A DNA stretch of 64,000 bases from Dysgonomonas sp. UBA5412 (GTDB taxonomy: Bacteria > Bacteroidota > Bacteroidia > Bacteroidales > Dysgonomonadaceae), in contig DHNQ01000027.1 in NCBI GenBank assembly GCA_002409595.1, forward strand, positions 1-64,000. Direction: 5' to 3'. Below the pieces are notes generated by a model. The model saw only the letters and a program-made list of their open reading frames with translations, made no database searches and was not told the DNA's origin. Numbering within the stretch: position 1 is the first letter of the stretch; each line of letters starts with the position of its first letter. A program made the translations under genes and the position numbers. Positions 45,004 to 54,327 of the stretch are shown one piece after another.

Positions 45004-46203
45004 CTATCTGAGTGATGCGAATTTCAAACATACGGGCATATCCAATTCTATATTCTTGAATGTATCTGTTAATAAACCGGTATTTCGATCAATCTGAAAA
45101 ACTTGAATTATATCATTATCCCTACTGGCAGCCAAAAGATACTTTCCATTCGGTGTTATGACAAAGTTACGTGGATGAACTCCGGTTTCCTGATACCCCA
45201 CCTTTGTCAATTTTCCATCTGCCTGATTAATTGAAAAAATCGCTATACCATCACCTTTAAGGCGATTAGAGGCATATAAGAAATGTCCATCGGGTGAAAT
45301 ATGTATATCTGCACTTCCTTTGGCATTTAATGTATCTGCTTGCACCGATTGTTTTTCAGTAAGAATTCCTTTTTCCGAATTATAGTCAAAAACGATTACA
45401 GCTCCTGACAACTCAGTAATCAAATAAGCAAATTTTCCATTGGGATGAAATTCCAAATGACGAGGACCTGATCCGTCAGTCACTTTAAATGATGAAGGTG
45501 TGCCGCCTTTCAGATAATTGCCCGAAGCATCGTTATTAACATCAAATTTATATATTTTATCTGTACCTAAATCGTCCACAAATAAGAAACGTCCATCAGG
45601 GGTAAATCTCACACAATGTATATGAGGTTGTTTCTGACGTTCCGAATCGATTCCTTTTCCGATAAATGATATAAGCTGCGAAGCGGTTGTCAGGCTTCCA
45701 TCGTTTTTAACATCGAACACAGTCATACTACCTCCCGAATAATTTGCAGTTACGACATGTTTTCCGGTAGCATCGGATTCAATATAACAAGGGTCTGCAC
45801 CTCCCGTTAATTGAGTATTCAAAAGGCTCAGAGTTCCGTCTGCCTTATCAAAAGAGAAAGCACTAGCCGAAGCTGAGGCATCACCCATTTCAGATACAGC
45901 ATATACAAATTTCTCATCTTTACTTATAGTTAAATAAGAAGGATTAGCAATCTTAATCATATTCTTATAGACAGCCGCACCCGAAATTGTATCGAACTGA
46001 TATACATATATACCTTCACTTTCGCCAGCGGTATATGTTCCGACGATAAGATATAAGCTGGATTGGTCTGATACAGATTCTGAACTTATATTTAATGTAT
46101 CGGAATCTGTAATAGTAACACCATCAGTATTAGTATTTTTCTTATTATTACATGATAGTAAGGAAAGAAGTATTGTCAGAAATAAAATAACATGTTTATT
46201 CAT
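45004..46203 (-). CDS. Lactonase-family beta-propeller lipoprotein
   Basis: Seven-bladed propeller of the Pgl/lactonase family (6-phosphogluconolactonase-like), 399 residues. The signal peptide ends with a lipobox LLSC (C18), so the protein is lipid-anchored and exported. Family features are LIVGTYTAGESEGIYVYQFD near the start, repeated blade motifs such as FTPDGRFLFVDDLGTDKIYKF and ISPDGHFLYASNRLKGDGIAIF, and HPRNFVITPNGKYLLAASRD near the end. The cytoplasmic pentose-phosphate function does not fit an exported protein, so it may act on another lactone or be a sensor. Confidence 0.85.
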   Translation of the reverse strand: MNKHVILFLTILLSLLSCNNKKNTNTDGVTITDSDTLNISSESVSDQSSLYLIVGTYTAGESEGIYVYQFDTISGAAVYKNMIKIANPSYLTISKDEKFVYAVSEMGDASASASAFSFDKADGTLSLLNTQLTGGADPCYIESDATGKHVVTANYSGGSMTVFDVKNDGSLTTASQLISFIGKGIDSERQKQPHIHCVRFTPDGRFLFVDDLGTDKIYKFDVNNDASGNYLKGGTPSSFKVTDGSGPRHLEFHPNGKFAYLITELSGAVIVFDYNSEKGILTEKQSVQADTLNAKGSADIHISPDGHFLYASNRLKGDGIAIFSINQADGKLTKVGYQETGVHPRNFVITPNGKYLLAASRDNDIIQVFQIDRNTGLLTDTFKNIELDMPVCLKFASLR

Positions 46204-46310
46204 AAAGTTCTTTTTTTAGATGGAAAATTATCTAAAAAGGTGCAATAAAACAAAAGAAAGACGAAATTATTGGCCTCTAATATTTTTCATTACAAAAATC
46301 AAATGAATAT

Positions 46311-46342
46311 TTTGTTTTAATAAGATAAAAAGTATATCTTTG
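46311..46342 (+). promoter_or_regulatory. rpmE2 promoter
   Basis: TTTG (46311-46314), 20 bases, then TATCTTTG (46335-46342): a textbook match. It shows that the reading frame upstream of 46382, whose TTG lies inside the -7 box, is not translated. Confidence 0.8.
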
Positions 46343-46381
46343 TCGGCTGAAAAAAGAAGAAATAACTTAAACTACTATAAA

Positions 46382-46642
46382 ATGAAGAAAGATATTCATC
46401 CAGAGAACTACCGTCCGGTTGCTTTCAAAGATATGTCAAACGATGAGGTATTTATTTCTCGTTCCACTATCAATGCAAAGGAAACTATCGATATAGATGG
46501 TGTTACTTATCCTTTAGTAAAACTTGAAATCACAAGTGCATCTCACCCGTTCTATACAGGTAAACAAAAACTTGTGGATACAGCAGGACGTGTTGACAAG
46601 TTTATGAGCCGTTATGCTAAACGTACTCAACCTAAGAAATAA
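46382..46642 (+). CDS. rpmE2: Ribosomal protein L31, type B
   Basis: Structural protein of the large ribosomal subunit. MKKDIHPENYRPVAFKDMSN is the type B N-terminus, and the protein of 86 residues contains no cysteine, so it lacks the zinc site of the primary L31. In many bacteria this form replaces the zinc form under zinc limitation; in Bacteroidota it is usually the only copy (family knowledge, not tested here). Start set at the ATG after a strong promoter. Single gene followed by a terminator. Confidence 0.95.
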   Translation: MKKDIHPENYRPVAFKDMSNDEVFISRSTINAKETIDIDGVTYPLVKLEITSASHPFYTGKQKLVDTAGRVDKFMSRYAKRTQPKK

Positions 46643-46671
46643 TTTGAACCTAAAAGGTTTCAAAAAGAAAT

Positions 46672-46704
46672 AAAAAAGCTTCGATAATCTCGAAGCTTTT
46701 TTAT
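46672..46704. terminator. Bidirectional terminator rpmE2/DUF4954 gene
   Basis: An 8-bp stem AGCTTCGA/TCGAAGCT with a 5-base loop and A/T runs on the two sides. Confidence 0.85.
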
Positions 46705-46722
46705 TTTAATAATATCCTCGTC

Positions 46723-48717
46723 TTATTCTACAATCTCATTTTGTTGAAGACGAGATATCATATCCTCACCCAACTTCGTCTTAGTTTCAATATGATTTAA
46801 TACCACCTTTACAAAATTATTTTCTTCAAAAACACCCCGAACTTGTTCAAAATCATCTTTCTTCTGAGCTCTGTCTCCATCTACACCAAAACCTGTACGG
46901 GAGGATAACGAAAACTCTTTTTTAGCATCTTCATATATCATTCGGTCTAAATCGGTTACAACCGTCTTCCAGCCTTCAATGATGAAAATGATATCTTTAG
47001 CTGTAATAGTAGCTAGAGAGAATCCATAATATTCTTCTATTTTATGCCAAGCCCAAGTCCATTCTAAAGAATAATATTCATTATGTAAATTTGTAAAAAC
47101 TTCATTTATTTGTTCCACTTCTATAATTCGGTCTGTTTCAATATCTGAGATAAGTTTATCTATTTCGGAACGGGGAACTAACATACCTCCAATATCGCTC
47201 CAATCAGAAAGCCCTACTTCCGTGTCAGGTTTTAAATATTTCCTTATTTCATCATCACTACTGCAAGTGCAATTGGCTAATCGAGAAATAATGGAATTAC
47301 CTAAGAATTTTTGAATTGCCATATCATATAATTTGATACCTTTCTTTACTGACGAATTCTTTATCCTGCATCCCTTGTATGAATAAAAATCACTTGCCTC
47401 GCCACATGTATCCAACATATCCCAAAGGATACTTACAGCCTTAAACATCTTTTGGACAGTGTAAGGGCTCAGTAGGTTAAAATTGATCTGATCCAATTTA
47501 TCAGGATCTTTACGTTTATCCCGTTTAGGGAACTTTTGTGCATCACGAATAGTCCCTACACTGCGAAGGTTGACTCCCGGCACTAATACTGTTTCATTCT
47601 TATCTTCTATAAGATAAGAAAAAGGCATATTCGATGTATCTGTATTATGATAATGCCGCCCCATGATCAAAGAGAAAGCTCCTATACGAGAAGGCCATAA
47701 TATATAAGAATCACTGGTAGTCTTACCTCCACGCTCAACTATGCCTTGATGGATAGGGCCTAATTTGTACATATGATTGCTTTGGTTTGATCCCGATCCG
47801 GCATTCATAAAAGAAAACATTCCGGCTATAAGTAGGGTTGATTTATGATGTGTTACCGTATATGGGCCGGCAAACAACGCACAAGCTTCTCCATTTTCAC
47901 CTTGACAGTTACTAAAGAACAAAGAATCGCTGGCTGAATATGTGTGCCCTAAATGACACGCTTGCCCGATAAAACAACGTGTCAACATTGTACCATCTTC
48001 TACATGAGAACCCGAACAGATGATAAAATCTTTAGCCATAACACTATATCCGATATGGACAGGGTCATATTCGTTACTGTTGATACTTCCATTATCCAGA
48101 TGACGAGCTCCTTCAATGACTGCACAGTCGCCTATATAAACATTTTTTATAGCCCCTGCATTGACTATGGTTACATTATTGCCGATATGTCCAATATCGG
48201 ACGTATGCTCTTTGGTATAAGCTAATACCATATCTTGCATTTTCTTAATCAATACAGGGCGGTGGCGATAGAATGAAAGAATATAAGCAAAATGAGCACT
48301 TAGCCTATCGTAGATTAACACTTCTCTCCCCCCAGTTTCATTCAATACGGATATTTCGATTCCATTACCGAAAGATGTCTGACCATCCACATACAAATGG
48401 TGTATATTCTGAATCAGGACATTATTTCCAATATTATAATTCGCAATATAATTTTGTATATTCTCTATCAGAACATTATTTCCTAACTCACAATTGTGAA
48501 TACAGGCATGATTGATACCCGAATGTTTTTTCAATCCACCGGGTAAAGTAAAATATTCTTCAAAGACACCTAATCTTATCTTTCCTGAGAAATTTACATG
48601 TTTGATATAATCGGGAGCAAATCTTTCATTAACTTTTATATTATCCCAATTATCAGCAGTACAATCTTGGGATTTCAATTGATTAATTTCCTGAGGGGTC
48701 AGTGATCTATAAACCAT
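46723..48717 (-). CDS. DUF4954-like protein with left-handed beta-helix
   Basis: Large cytoplasmic protein (664 residues) of a family restricted largely to Bacteroidota. From about residue 70 to 370 hexapeptide-type repeats (NNVLIENIQNYIANYNIGNN, HIGNNVTIVNAGAIKNVYIG, HIGYSVMAKDFIICSG) indicate a left-handed beta-helix, as in UDP-GlcNAc acyltransferases and nucleotidyl-transferase companions. The C-terminal half is helical. An acyl- or sugar-transfer role is a guess from fold alone. It is a single gene. Confidence 0.75.
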   Translation of the reverse strand: MVYRSLTPQEINQLKSQDCTADNWDNIKVNERFAPDYIKHVNFSGKIRLGVFEEYFTLPGGLKKHSGINHACIHNCELGNNVLIENIQNYIANYNIGNNVLIQNIHHLYVDGQTSFGNGIEISVLNETGGREVLIYDRLSAHFAYILSFYRHRPVLIKKMQDMVLAYTKEHTSDIGHIGNNVTIVNAGAIKNVYIGDCAVIEGARHLDNGSINSNEYDPVHIGYSVMAKDFIICSGSHVEDGTMLTRCFIGQACHLGHTYSASDSLFFSNCQGENGEACALFAGPYTVTHHKSTLLIAGMFSFMNAGSGSNQSNHMYKLGPIHQGIVERGGKTTSDSYILWPSRIGAFSLIMGRHYHNTDTSNMPFSYLIEDKNETVLVPGVNLRSVGTIRDAQKFPKRDKRKDPDKLDQINFNLLSPYTVQKMFKAVSILWDMLDTCGEASDFYSYKGCRIKNSSVKKGIKLYDMAIQKFLGNSIISRLANCTCSSDDEIRKYLKPDTEVGLSDWSDIGGMLVPRSEIDKLISDIETDRIIEVEQINEVFTNLHNEYYSLEWTWAWHKIEEYYGFSLATITAKDIIFIIEGWKTVVTDLDRMIYEDAKKEFSLSSRTGFGVDGDRAQKKDDFEQVRGVFEENNFVKVVLNHIETKTKLGEDMISRLQQNEIVE

Positions 48718-48880
48718 TTGCTAAGTTTATCGTTTTCTTATTCGTTATCAGTCTCTTATATAAAATCGTAGCAATACTATCAATACATTATTTATATTGA
48801 GGTTTGAAATTAGTAAAAAACGACTAATCTATAAACAGAAATCTCTTATTTTATAGATAAATATGATTTTAATCATACAT

Positions 48881-48915
48881 AAAAAAAGCCCCTGATCACT
48901 TTCCAGATCAAGGGC
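48881..48915 (-). terminator. Terminator of OmpA/TPR-like lipoprotein gene
   Basis: On the minus strand a 10-base stem with one mismatch (48906-48915 with 48888-48897) is followed by seven T, 20 bases after the stop codon. Confidence 0.75.
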
Positions 48916-48936
48916 TTCTTCAATATTTATTTATTT

Positions 48937-51444
48937 TCACTGCATTCTTTCGGCATCTGTTAAAGGAAGATCTGATGAAAACTCAAGGTTATTCAGTCTT
49001 TTCTTCAAGTTATATCTACGAACCAATTCTGCAATTTCAGGATCTAATGGAGCACGATATGCTTTCGTTGGATCCATTTCGCAAGCTTTCAGTAAATAAG
49101 ATACGGCTTTTCTCTGATCTCCTGCACGAACTGCAAGAATAGCTTTCAGATATTCCGTATTGCCGGTTTCTTTCAACTGTCCAAGCAATTCCAAAGCTTT
49201 TGCATTATAGCCCATACAAACGAGACATAGAGCGGTATTATAGTCCGGATAATTAGATAATATATCCAATGCTTTCCAATACTCCCTGTTTTGCAGGTAT
49301 TTAAGAGCTTCAGCGTAATCTGATCGAGTTTCAGTATTTACCATCACATCGCTATCCATTCCCGGACGGCTCATATTGAACGTTATCTCAGCCTTGTTCA
49401 ATAATGGATATATCGAGTCACGTATGATTCTGAAATCTTGAGGATAAGCTTTTTTCAATTCTTCCTCGGTCTTATCCGGATATACAGCTTGCGTTAACAT
49501 ATCCAAAATCTCTGATTGGTTTGTTAAATCTGTTCTTCTGGAAATTAGCTTGGCTAGTGTATTCCAATCTTCTCCGTTGAAGCGAGTTTTGAATACAACG
49601 TCAACACCAGAGCTTGCTCCTCCTAAAGCCTTCACAAAATAACTTTTCAAGGCTTCGGCACGTTTCATTGACAATTCGACATTTTTGTCGTATGAACCAT
49701 CTAACGCAGTAGATACTCTGATAACAACGCTATCCATATTTAGCTTGCCTTCGTTAGCAAAAGTTTTGTAAGTATCTAACACCTTATCAACTTGTCCTTT
49801 ATTGTCGTTGTAATTTATATTAAATACAGCCTTACCCGGAGTAAATTTCGGATACATCACCATACTGTTAAACACATCACGGTGAACTGTTGTTTTCTTT
49901 GTAACAAGAGACGAGTCTACCAACTGTGATAATGAAGATATAAAATAAGACAATGTATCTGACTGAGGTTGTATATATTGACTCCTATCAGTAGCATCAA
50001 CTGTAGTATTTATAGTCAAACGCAGTCTCTTCATACCCGGAGTCACCGGATAGTCTTGTTTATAATAGTAAACAAATTCACGATCTGTTTGGATAACGCT
50101 ATCTAAACGAGTATTAGTTTCGTAAGGGAAGGCAATTATTTCATTTCTCTTTTCTTCTAATCTTTCTTTTTTCATTTCATTGATCGCAATATCTTCAAAC
50201 TTATAGTGACTTTGGGCAATCTCAACAGAGTCTTCTTCAGTCACAGCCTGATTCTTAATTTGCTTCATCTTACGACCTTCTTTGTATATATCTCTAAATC
50301 TTTCAGGAATATCTTTTATATCATCACCATCTAAGATCAAAGTTTTCATATTCTTGTCAAAAGAAGTCATATAACGAGCAAATGCACCAACGGTATCTTT
50401 ACCCATAGCCCAATCTCGCATTACCTGATCCTGCGCTTTCTTTGAATATTCTCTGTAAAAATCAAGACGATAATCGTTCTTTTGTTCAACTATTTCTTTA
50501 CCTTTTTTCAAATCTCCAGGTCTTGGAACACCTTTCATCAGCTTGGCAAAAAGGCCTGTTGTATCTTTACCTTTTGCAACTTCTTTCAGGGCTTTCTCCC
50601 TTGCTTTGCGTACATGCTCATAATATATTTTCTTATCATATGCCGTACGTTTGGCTTCTTGTAATGCCTCTGCATCATCTTTGGCCGATTTCCATTCTTC
50701 AAAATCAGTCTGGCGACTCCATTCTTTATGATATTGTTTGTAATAGAAATTTTGCTGAAAAGCAATGTCATCCTTCACTCCTTTATGATCTACAAAGACG
50801 CTATCATAAAGAGATTCGTCAACAATAGATTTTTCGTACGCATCGTAATCAAGATAAGATTGTTTTTGTTTGTCAGAAAATTCTTTTCCTTTTACAACTA
50901 CACTTTTTAAAGGAACCACCGAATCATTATGTAGTAATTTGGGAGCTAATGTTACTCTAAACTGTTGGGATAACAGTTCTTTTGGAACTCTTACCACAAA
51001 GTCAACATTAACTTTTCCATTTTGCTCGGGTGTAAAACGAGATTTTGCTGTTACAACAACTTCATTCAAGTGTTGAACTTCATTCAAGTCAGTAGTTTTG
51101 TTATCCTTAGATGGATTGCGAATCACTTCGGCATTTGTGTATGTAACTTGTTCTGATATTATTGCTATACCTTTAGCACCTGTACCATCCACATGAGGAA
51201 GTTCGATGCTCGACCGTTTCGATTGCATAAACAAACCTTTAACCAAAGCATCATCTTTAGTTACAGTCTTTTTAATTCTTATAGGGTCGGGTGTAAATCC
51301 CCAATTAGGATTACGTGATGCACGTATTTCACGCACCGAGTTTGAAGAGGAACAAGAGATCATAACCATAAGTGCTAAGACCATAAGAGGCAAAACACTC
51401 ATAAGCATAAACTTAAAAGATAGTTTGGAAGATTTTTTTTTCAT
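48937..51444 (-). CDS. Large lipoprotein with OmpA-like and TPR-like regions
   Basis: Not confidently assigned to a named family. A signal peptide with lipobox VMISC (C31) makes it a lipoprotein. Residues about 60-540 are charged and partly helical. A region at about 535-645 (MYPKFTPGKAVFNINYNDN, then LSMKRAEALKSYFVKALGG) resembles an OmpA-like peptidoglycan-binding fold. The C-terminal 150 residues (LKYLQNREYWKALDILSNYPDYN onward) look like tetratricopeptide repeats. It may link the outer membrane to the wall. The gene stands alone; its promoter region contains a tandem repeat. Confidence 0.7.
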   Translation of the reverse strand: MKKKSSKLSFKFMLMSVLPLMVLALMVMISCSSSNSVREIRASRNPNWGFTPDPIRIKKTVTKDDALVKGLFMQSKRSSIELPHVDGTGAKGIAIISEQVTYTNAEVIRNPSKDNKTTDLNEVQHLNEVVVTAKSRFTPEQNGKVNVDFVVRVPKELLSQQFRVTLAPKLLHNDSVVPLKSVVVKGKEFSDKQKQSYLDYDAYEKSIVDESLYDSVFVDHKGVKDDIAFQQNFYYKQYHKEWSRQTDFEEWKSAKDDAEALQEAKRTAYDKKIYYEHVRKAREKALKEVAKGKDTTGLFAKLMKGVPRPGDLKKGKEIVEQKNDYRLDFYREYSKKAQDQVMRDWAMGKDTVGAFARYMTSFDKNMKTLILDGDDIKDIPERFRDIYKEGRKMKQIKNQAVTEEDSVEIAQSHYKFEDIAINEMKKERLEEKRNEIIAFPYETNTRLDSVIQTDREFVYYYKQDYPVTPGMKRLRLTINTTVDATDRSQYIQPQSDTLSYFISSLSQLVDSSLVTKKTTVHRDVFNSMVMYPKFTPGKAVFNINYNDNKGQVDKVLDTYKTFANEGKLNMDSVVIRVSTALDGSYDKNVELSMKRAEALKSYFVKALGGASSGVDVVFKTRFNGEDWNTLAKLISRRTDLTNQSEILDMLTQAVYPDKTEEELKKAYPQDFRIIRDSIYPLLNKAEITFNMSRPGMDSDVMVNTETRSDYAEALKYLQNREYWKALDILSNYPDYNTALCLVCMGYNAKALELLGQLKETGNTEYLKAILAVRAGDQRKAVSYLLKACEMDPTKAYRAPLDPEIAELVRRYNLKKRLNNLEFSSDLPLTDAERMQ

Positions 51445-51487
51445 ATAATTTGTTTTGTCTCAAAATTAAGAGAAGATGTAAAGCTAT

Positions 51488-51541
51488 GTTATTATTAAAA
51501 AACGAAGCAAAGTTTTGTTATTCTTGAAAAACGGAGCAAAG
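51488..51541 (-). repeat. Tandem 25-bp direct repeat in a promoter region
   Basis: Copies at 51488-51512 and 51517-51541 differ at three positions and have a 29-base period. On the minus strand each begins CTTTGCTCCGTTTTT or CTTTGCTTCGTTTTT. The upstream copy overlaps the intact -7 box; the corresponding position of the other copy reads AAACTTTG, which is not a -7 box. Confidence 0.65.
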
Positions 51542-51544
51542 ATA
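51537..51544 (-). promoter_or_regulatory. -7 promoter box of OmpA/TPR-like lipoprotein gene
   Basis: TATCTTTG on the minus strand; predicted leader of about 87 bases before the ATG at 51444. Confidence 0.55.
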
Positions 51545-51735
51545 GAGAATAATAACAATATTATTTATAAGTTGGTCTTTATTTTTATGTTAAAGCTTCT
51601 TTCTGAACGTAAAACTTTAACAAATAGAAGATGAAAAGTTCAATAAAGACATTTTTGAAAGATATGCTGAATCTATGGTTTTAACACATATCTTACAATA
51701 ATACTTACATGTTTGATTTCACAATCTGTTTTTTC

Positions 51736-51769
51736 TAAAAAGGTACAGACCTATTTAGTCTGCACCTTT
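51736..51769 (-). terminator. pfp terminator
   Basis: An imperfect stem on the minus strand, AAAGGT-G-CAGAC / GTCTG-T-ACCTTT, with a 7-base loop, followed by TTTAG, 16 bases after the pfp stop. Confidence 0.7.
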
Positions 51770-51785
51770 AAATTATAATAAAGTA

Positions 51786-53432
51786 TTATTTTCCTTGCTC
51801 TAATTTTAGAGTAACAGTAGTCTGATCACAAACTTCAGTTGGTCCGAAATATTGGATTGGTCCCGGATAAACATATTCTGTACCAACAGCCCATGCTTCG
51901 CGGTTTGATTGGAAGAATTTGAATGGTGCACCATCCAGCTCAACCAAAGCTTTACGAATAACCGGTTTCATTTCGCCATGACGACGCTCCATATTCATCA
52001 TCATAGTAACTGGAATACCACCGGCAATCCATTGATCAGCAGATGCTGTTGTATTGCGCACTGATGACATATAACCTGTTTTTCCAGCTCCGATAAGAGC
52101 GGCAGCTGTATATCCTAATGAATAGCAATAATCTGCATCATAATTAGATGGAGCTGCACAACGTCCTTCGTATCCGAAGAAGTGTACTTGAGAAGCAAAT
52201 TTACCAGAGTAATTACCGGCAGCCTTCATTTCAGCAAGTTTATTGCCTACCATTTCAGCCAGTAGCTTCTCTGTTTCGATCAAAGACACCTGAACATTAC
52301 CATGAGGGTCACGGTCTAAAGTCAACTGACGAGCTACACCATCAGGCAAGCTTCCGAAAACTTTAGCATTTTCTGCTGATAAGTTTTTCTTTATATATGC
52401 CAATTGTTCGTCTTTAGCAACAGCATTAAATTCATCTTGATGATGTGCAAGGAAGTCATTCAATTCTGAAATAAGCAATTTCATTGCCGGAATAAATTCA
52501 ATTAATCCTTCAGGAATCAATACTGTTCCAAAATTATCACCATTAGCAGCACGTTTTGCCACAGTATTTGCAATATCTGTTACGATATCGTCTAATGAAA
52601 GTTTCTTAGTCTCAACTTCTTCTGAGATAATACACACATTAGGTTGTACCTGAAGGGCACATTCAAGAGCAATATGAGATGCAGAACGTCCCATCAATTT
52701 GATGAAATGCCAATATTTACGAGCCGAATTACAGTCGCGTTGGATATTGCCAATCACTTCTGAGTATACTTTACAAGCTGTATCAAAACCAAATGATGTT
52801 TCTATCATTTCGTTTTTCAAGTCTCCATCAATTGTTTTTGGACAACCAATAACCTGAACTCCGGCATTGATAGCTTTATAATATTCTGCCAACACACAAG
52901 CATTTGTATTGGAGTCGTCTCCTCCGATAATAACTAATGCTTTAATATCTAATTTTTTTAGAATTTCAAGACCTTTATCAAATTGTTCTTTAGTTTCCAA
53001 TTTTGTACGGCCAGATCCGATAATATCAAATCCTCCTGTATTGCGGTATTCATCTATAATATCAGATGTCAATTCTTTATATTTATGATCGATCAGTCCA
53101 CCGGGACCCATTAAGAAACCATATAAATGACTTGTATTATTAAGACTTTTAATACCATCGAAAAGACCTGCTATAACATTGTGTCCGCCGGGAGCTTGAC
53201 CTCCTGATAGAATGACTCCAACATTTATTGTAGGAAAGTCAACTTTTGCTGCTGATTCAACAAATTTGAGAGTAGGCATACCATAAGTATTAGGGAATAG
53301 TTTTTTCACTTCTTCCTGATCAGCTACAGATTGTGTTGCCGCTCCCTCTTCTATTTTCACCGAACCATACAATGCTTTAGGCATTTTAGGTTTATAAGCA
53401 GCTCTTGCTACTTGTAAAGCACTTTTTACCAT
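51786..53432 (-). CDS. pfp: PPi-dependent 6-phosphofructokinase
   Basis: Reversible phosphorylation of fructose 6-phosphate with pyrophosphate. GVILSGGQAPGGHNV is the N-terminal phosphate-binding loop. GGDDSNTNA (residues 170-178) carries the extra aspartate (D173) that marks PPi instead of ATP use. Catalytic PKTIDGDL and MGRSASH follow. At 548 residues it is the long PFP class common in Bacteroidota, spirochaetes and plants. I use the ATG at 53432 because the longer start is a TTG and MVKSALQVARAAY matches the family N-terminus. It would be the glycolytic or gluconeogenic enzyme in this organism. Confidence 0.94.
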   Translation of the reverse strand: MVKSALQVARAAYKPKMPKALYGSVKIEEGAATQSVADQEEVKKLFPNTYGMPTLKFVESAAKVDFPTINVGVILSGGQAPGGHNVIAGLFDGIKSLNNTSHLYGFLMGPGGLIDHKYKELTSDIIDEYRNTGGFDIIGSGRTKLETKEQFDKGLEILKKLDIKALVIIGGDDSNTNACVLAEYYKAINAGVQVIGCPKTIDGDLKNEMIETSFGFDTACKVYSEVIGNIQRDCNSARKYWHFIKLMGRSASHIALECALQVQPNVCIISEEVETKKLSLDDIVTDIANTVAKRAANGDNFGTVLIPEGLIEFIPAMKLLISELNDFLAHHQDEFNAVAKDEQLAYIKKNLSAENAKVFGSLPDGVARQLTLDRDPHGNVQVSLIETEKLLAEMVGNKLAEMKAAGNYSGKFASQVHFFGYEGRCAAPSNYDADYCYSLGYTAAALIGAGKTGYMSSVRNTTASADQWIAGGIPVTMMMNMERRHGEMKPVIRKALVELDGAPFKFFQSNREAWAVGTEYVYPGPIQYFGPTEVCDQTTVTLKLEQGK

Positions 53433-53441
53433 TTGTTTCAA

Positions 53442-53799
53442 TTTGATTTTATATAGTTAATATATTAAACACATTCTAAGGCTCGCAAATTTCGTCATTT
53501 TTTTTTAAATAAAAAAGAGTCTGTTACTTATATAGTACTGATTTTTATACAGAATCAATCTCTTATACTATAATTTATTTCTTTTAGCTATTATTTCTTC
53601 TATTTATAATAAATTCGATATATTTAAAACATAAGAATTATATCATTATGATAGTAAAAACCATAACAAAGACACCAAAACAAAGAACAATAATACTATT
53701 TTAACTATATTTAACCACAAAATACTATCATTTTAATACATATAATTAGCTTTCTAATCATTAATTATATATCTTTGAATAAACAAAACTTTGAAGATC
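53442..53799. other. AT-rich divergent spacer
   Basis: A 358-base spacer between pfp (minus) and a DUF3836-like gene (plus). There is a clear -7 box at its right end, and a weak one for pfp on the minus strand (GAAATTTG, 53486-53493). No ORF or strong hairpin seen in the rest. Confidence 0.45.
53770..53777 (+). promoter_or_regulatory. -7 promoter box of DUF3836-like gene
   Basis: TATCTTTG, 22 bases before the ATG at 53800. Confidence 0.55.
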
Positions 53800-54153
53800 A
53801 TGAAAGCAAAAAATTTATTCTCATTACTAGCTGTTTTATTCTTATCAGCAAGCATATATGCTAATACACCCGAAACTGTTACATTTAGCAATGTAGAGAA
53901 AACAGAAAACGGATGTGTAAAAGAATTTATCTTTTGTGACAAAAACACAAATAGTCCTCTAACCAAAACTGTCTATCAATATGATGCAGAAGAACGTATG
54001 CAAGAAAAGGCAACTTATCAATGGGATTCATCGAAAGGATGGATAGGCATTCAAAAACATATCTATACTTACGACGGTAATAACTTACCTACTCCTAACC
54101 TTGTAAAATGGAATAAGGGTAACAATAATTGGTCTGATCAAGCTGTTGAATAA
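53800..54153 (+). CDS. DUF3836-like secreted protein, short copy
   Basis: A signal peptide (MKAKNLFSLLAVLFLSASIYA) is followed by a mature part with the family repeats of the type CDKNTNSPLTKTVYQYDAEERM and WDSSKGWIGIQKHIYTYDG. At 117 residues it lacks about 30 residues at the C-terminus compared with the paralogue at 58637-59080; both match up to the WSDQA/WSDKA block. The ATG at 53800 is preferred to a TTG nine bases earlier. Function unknown; the family is typical of gut and related Bacteroidales. A strong terminator follows. Confidence 0.75.
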   Translation: MKAKNLFSLLAVLFLSASIYANTPETVTFSNVEKTENGCVKEFIFCDKNTNSPLTKTVYQYDAEERMQEKATYQWDSSKGWIGIQKHIYTYDGNNLPTPNLVKWNKGNNNWSDQAVE

Positions 54154-54206
54154 TACATTAACTTCATACATATAATAAATATTTAATATTCTCACTACTT
54201 AAACGA

Positions 54207-54248
54207 AGAAATCCCTGCTTACCTTATTGTAAGCAGGGATTTTTTTTT
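54207..54248 (+). terminator. Terminator after DUF3836-like gene
   Basis: A stem of at least 12 bp, AATCCCTGCTTA/TAAGCAGGGATT, with an 8-base loop, followed by a run of T. Confidence 0.9.
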
Positions 54249-54327
54249 CCTTTCTTCTTAAAAAAAACAGAGCTTCTTTAACTGTTAGAATAAATCCGTA
54301 TCTTTACGGACATTTTAACAAAACATT

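Larger units (their letters stand above)
51445..51785. other. Spacer with tandem repeat, promoter and pfp terminator
   Basis: A 341-base region. It contains a 25-bp direct repeat and a -7 box for the lipoprotein gene on the minus strand, and a terminator at its right end for pfp. The middle part is AT-rich with no feature that I can support. Confidence 0.5.

Noticed and set aside
46340..46381. Longer start for L31
   Set aside because: The TTG start lies in the -7 box of a near-perfect promoter, and MKKDIHPENYRP is the normal L31 N-terminus.
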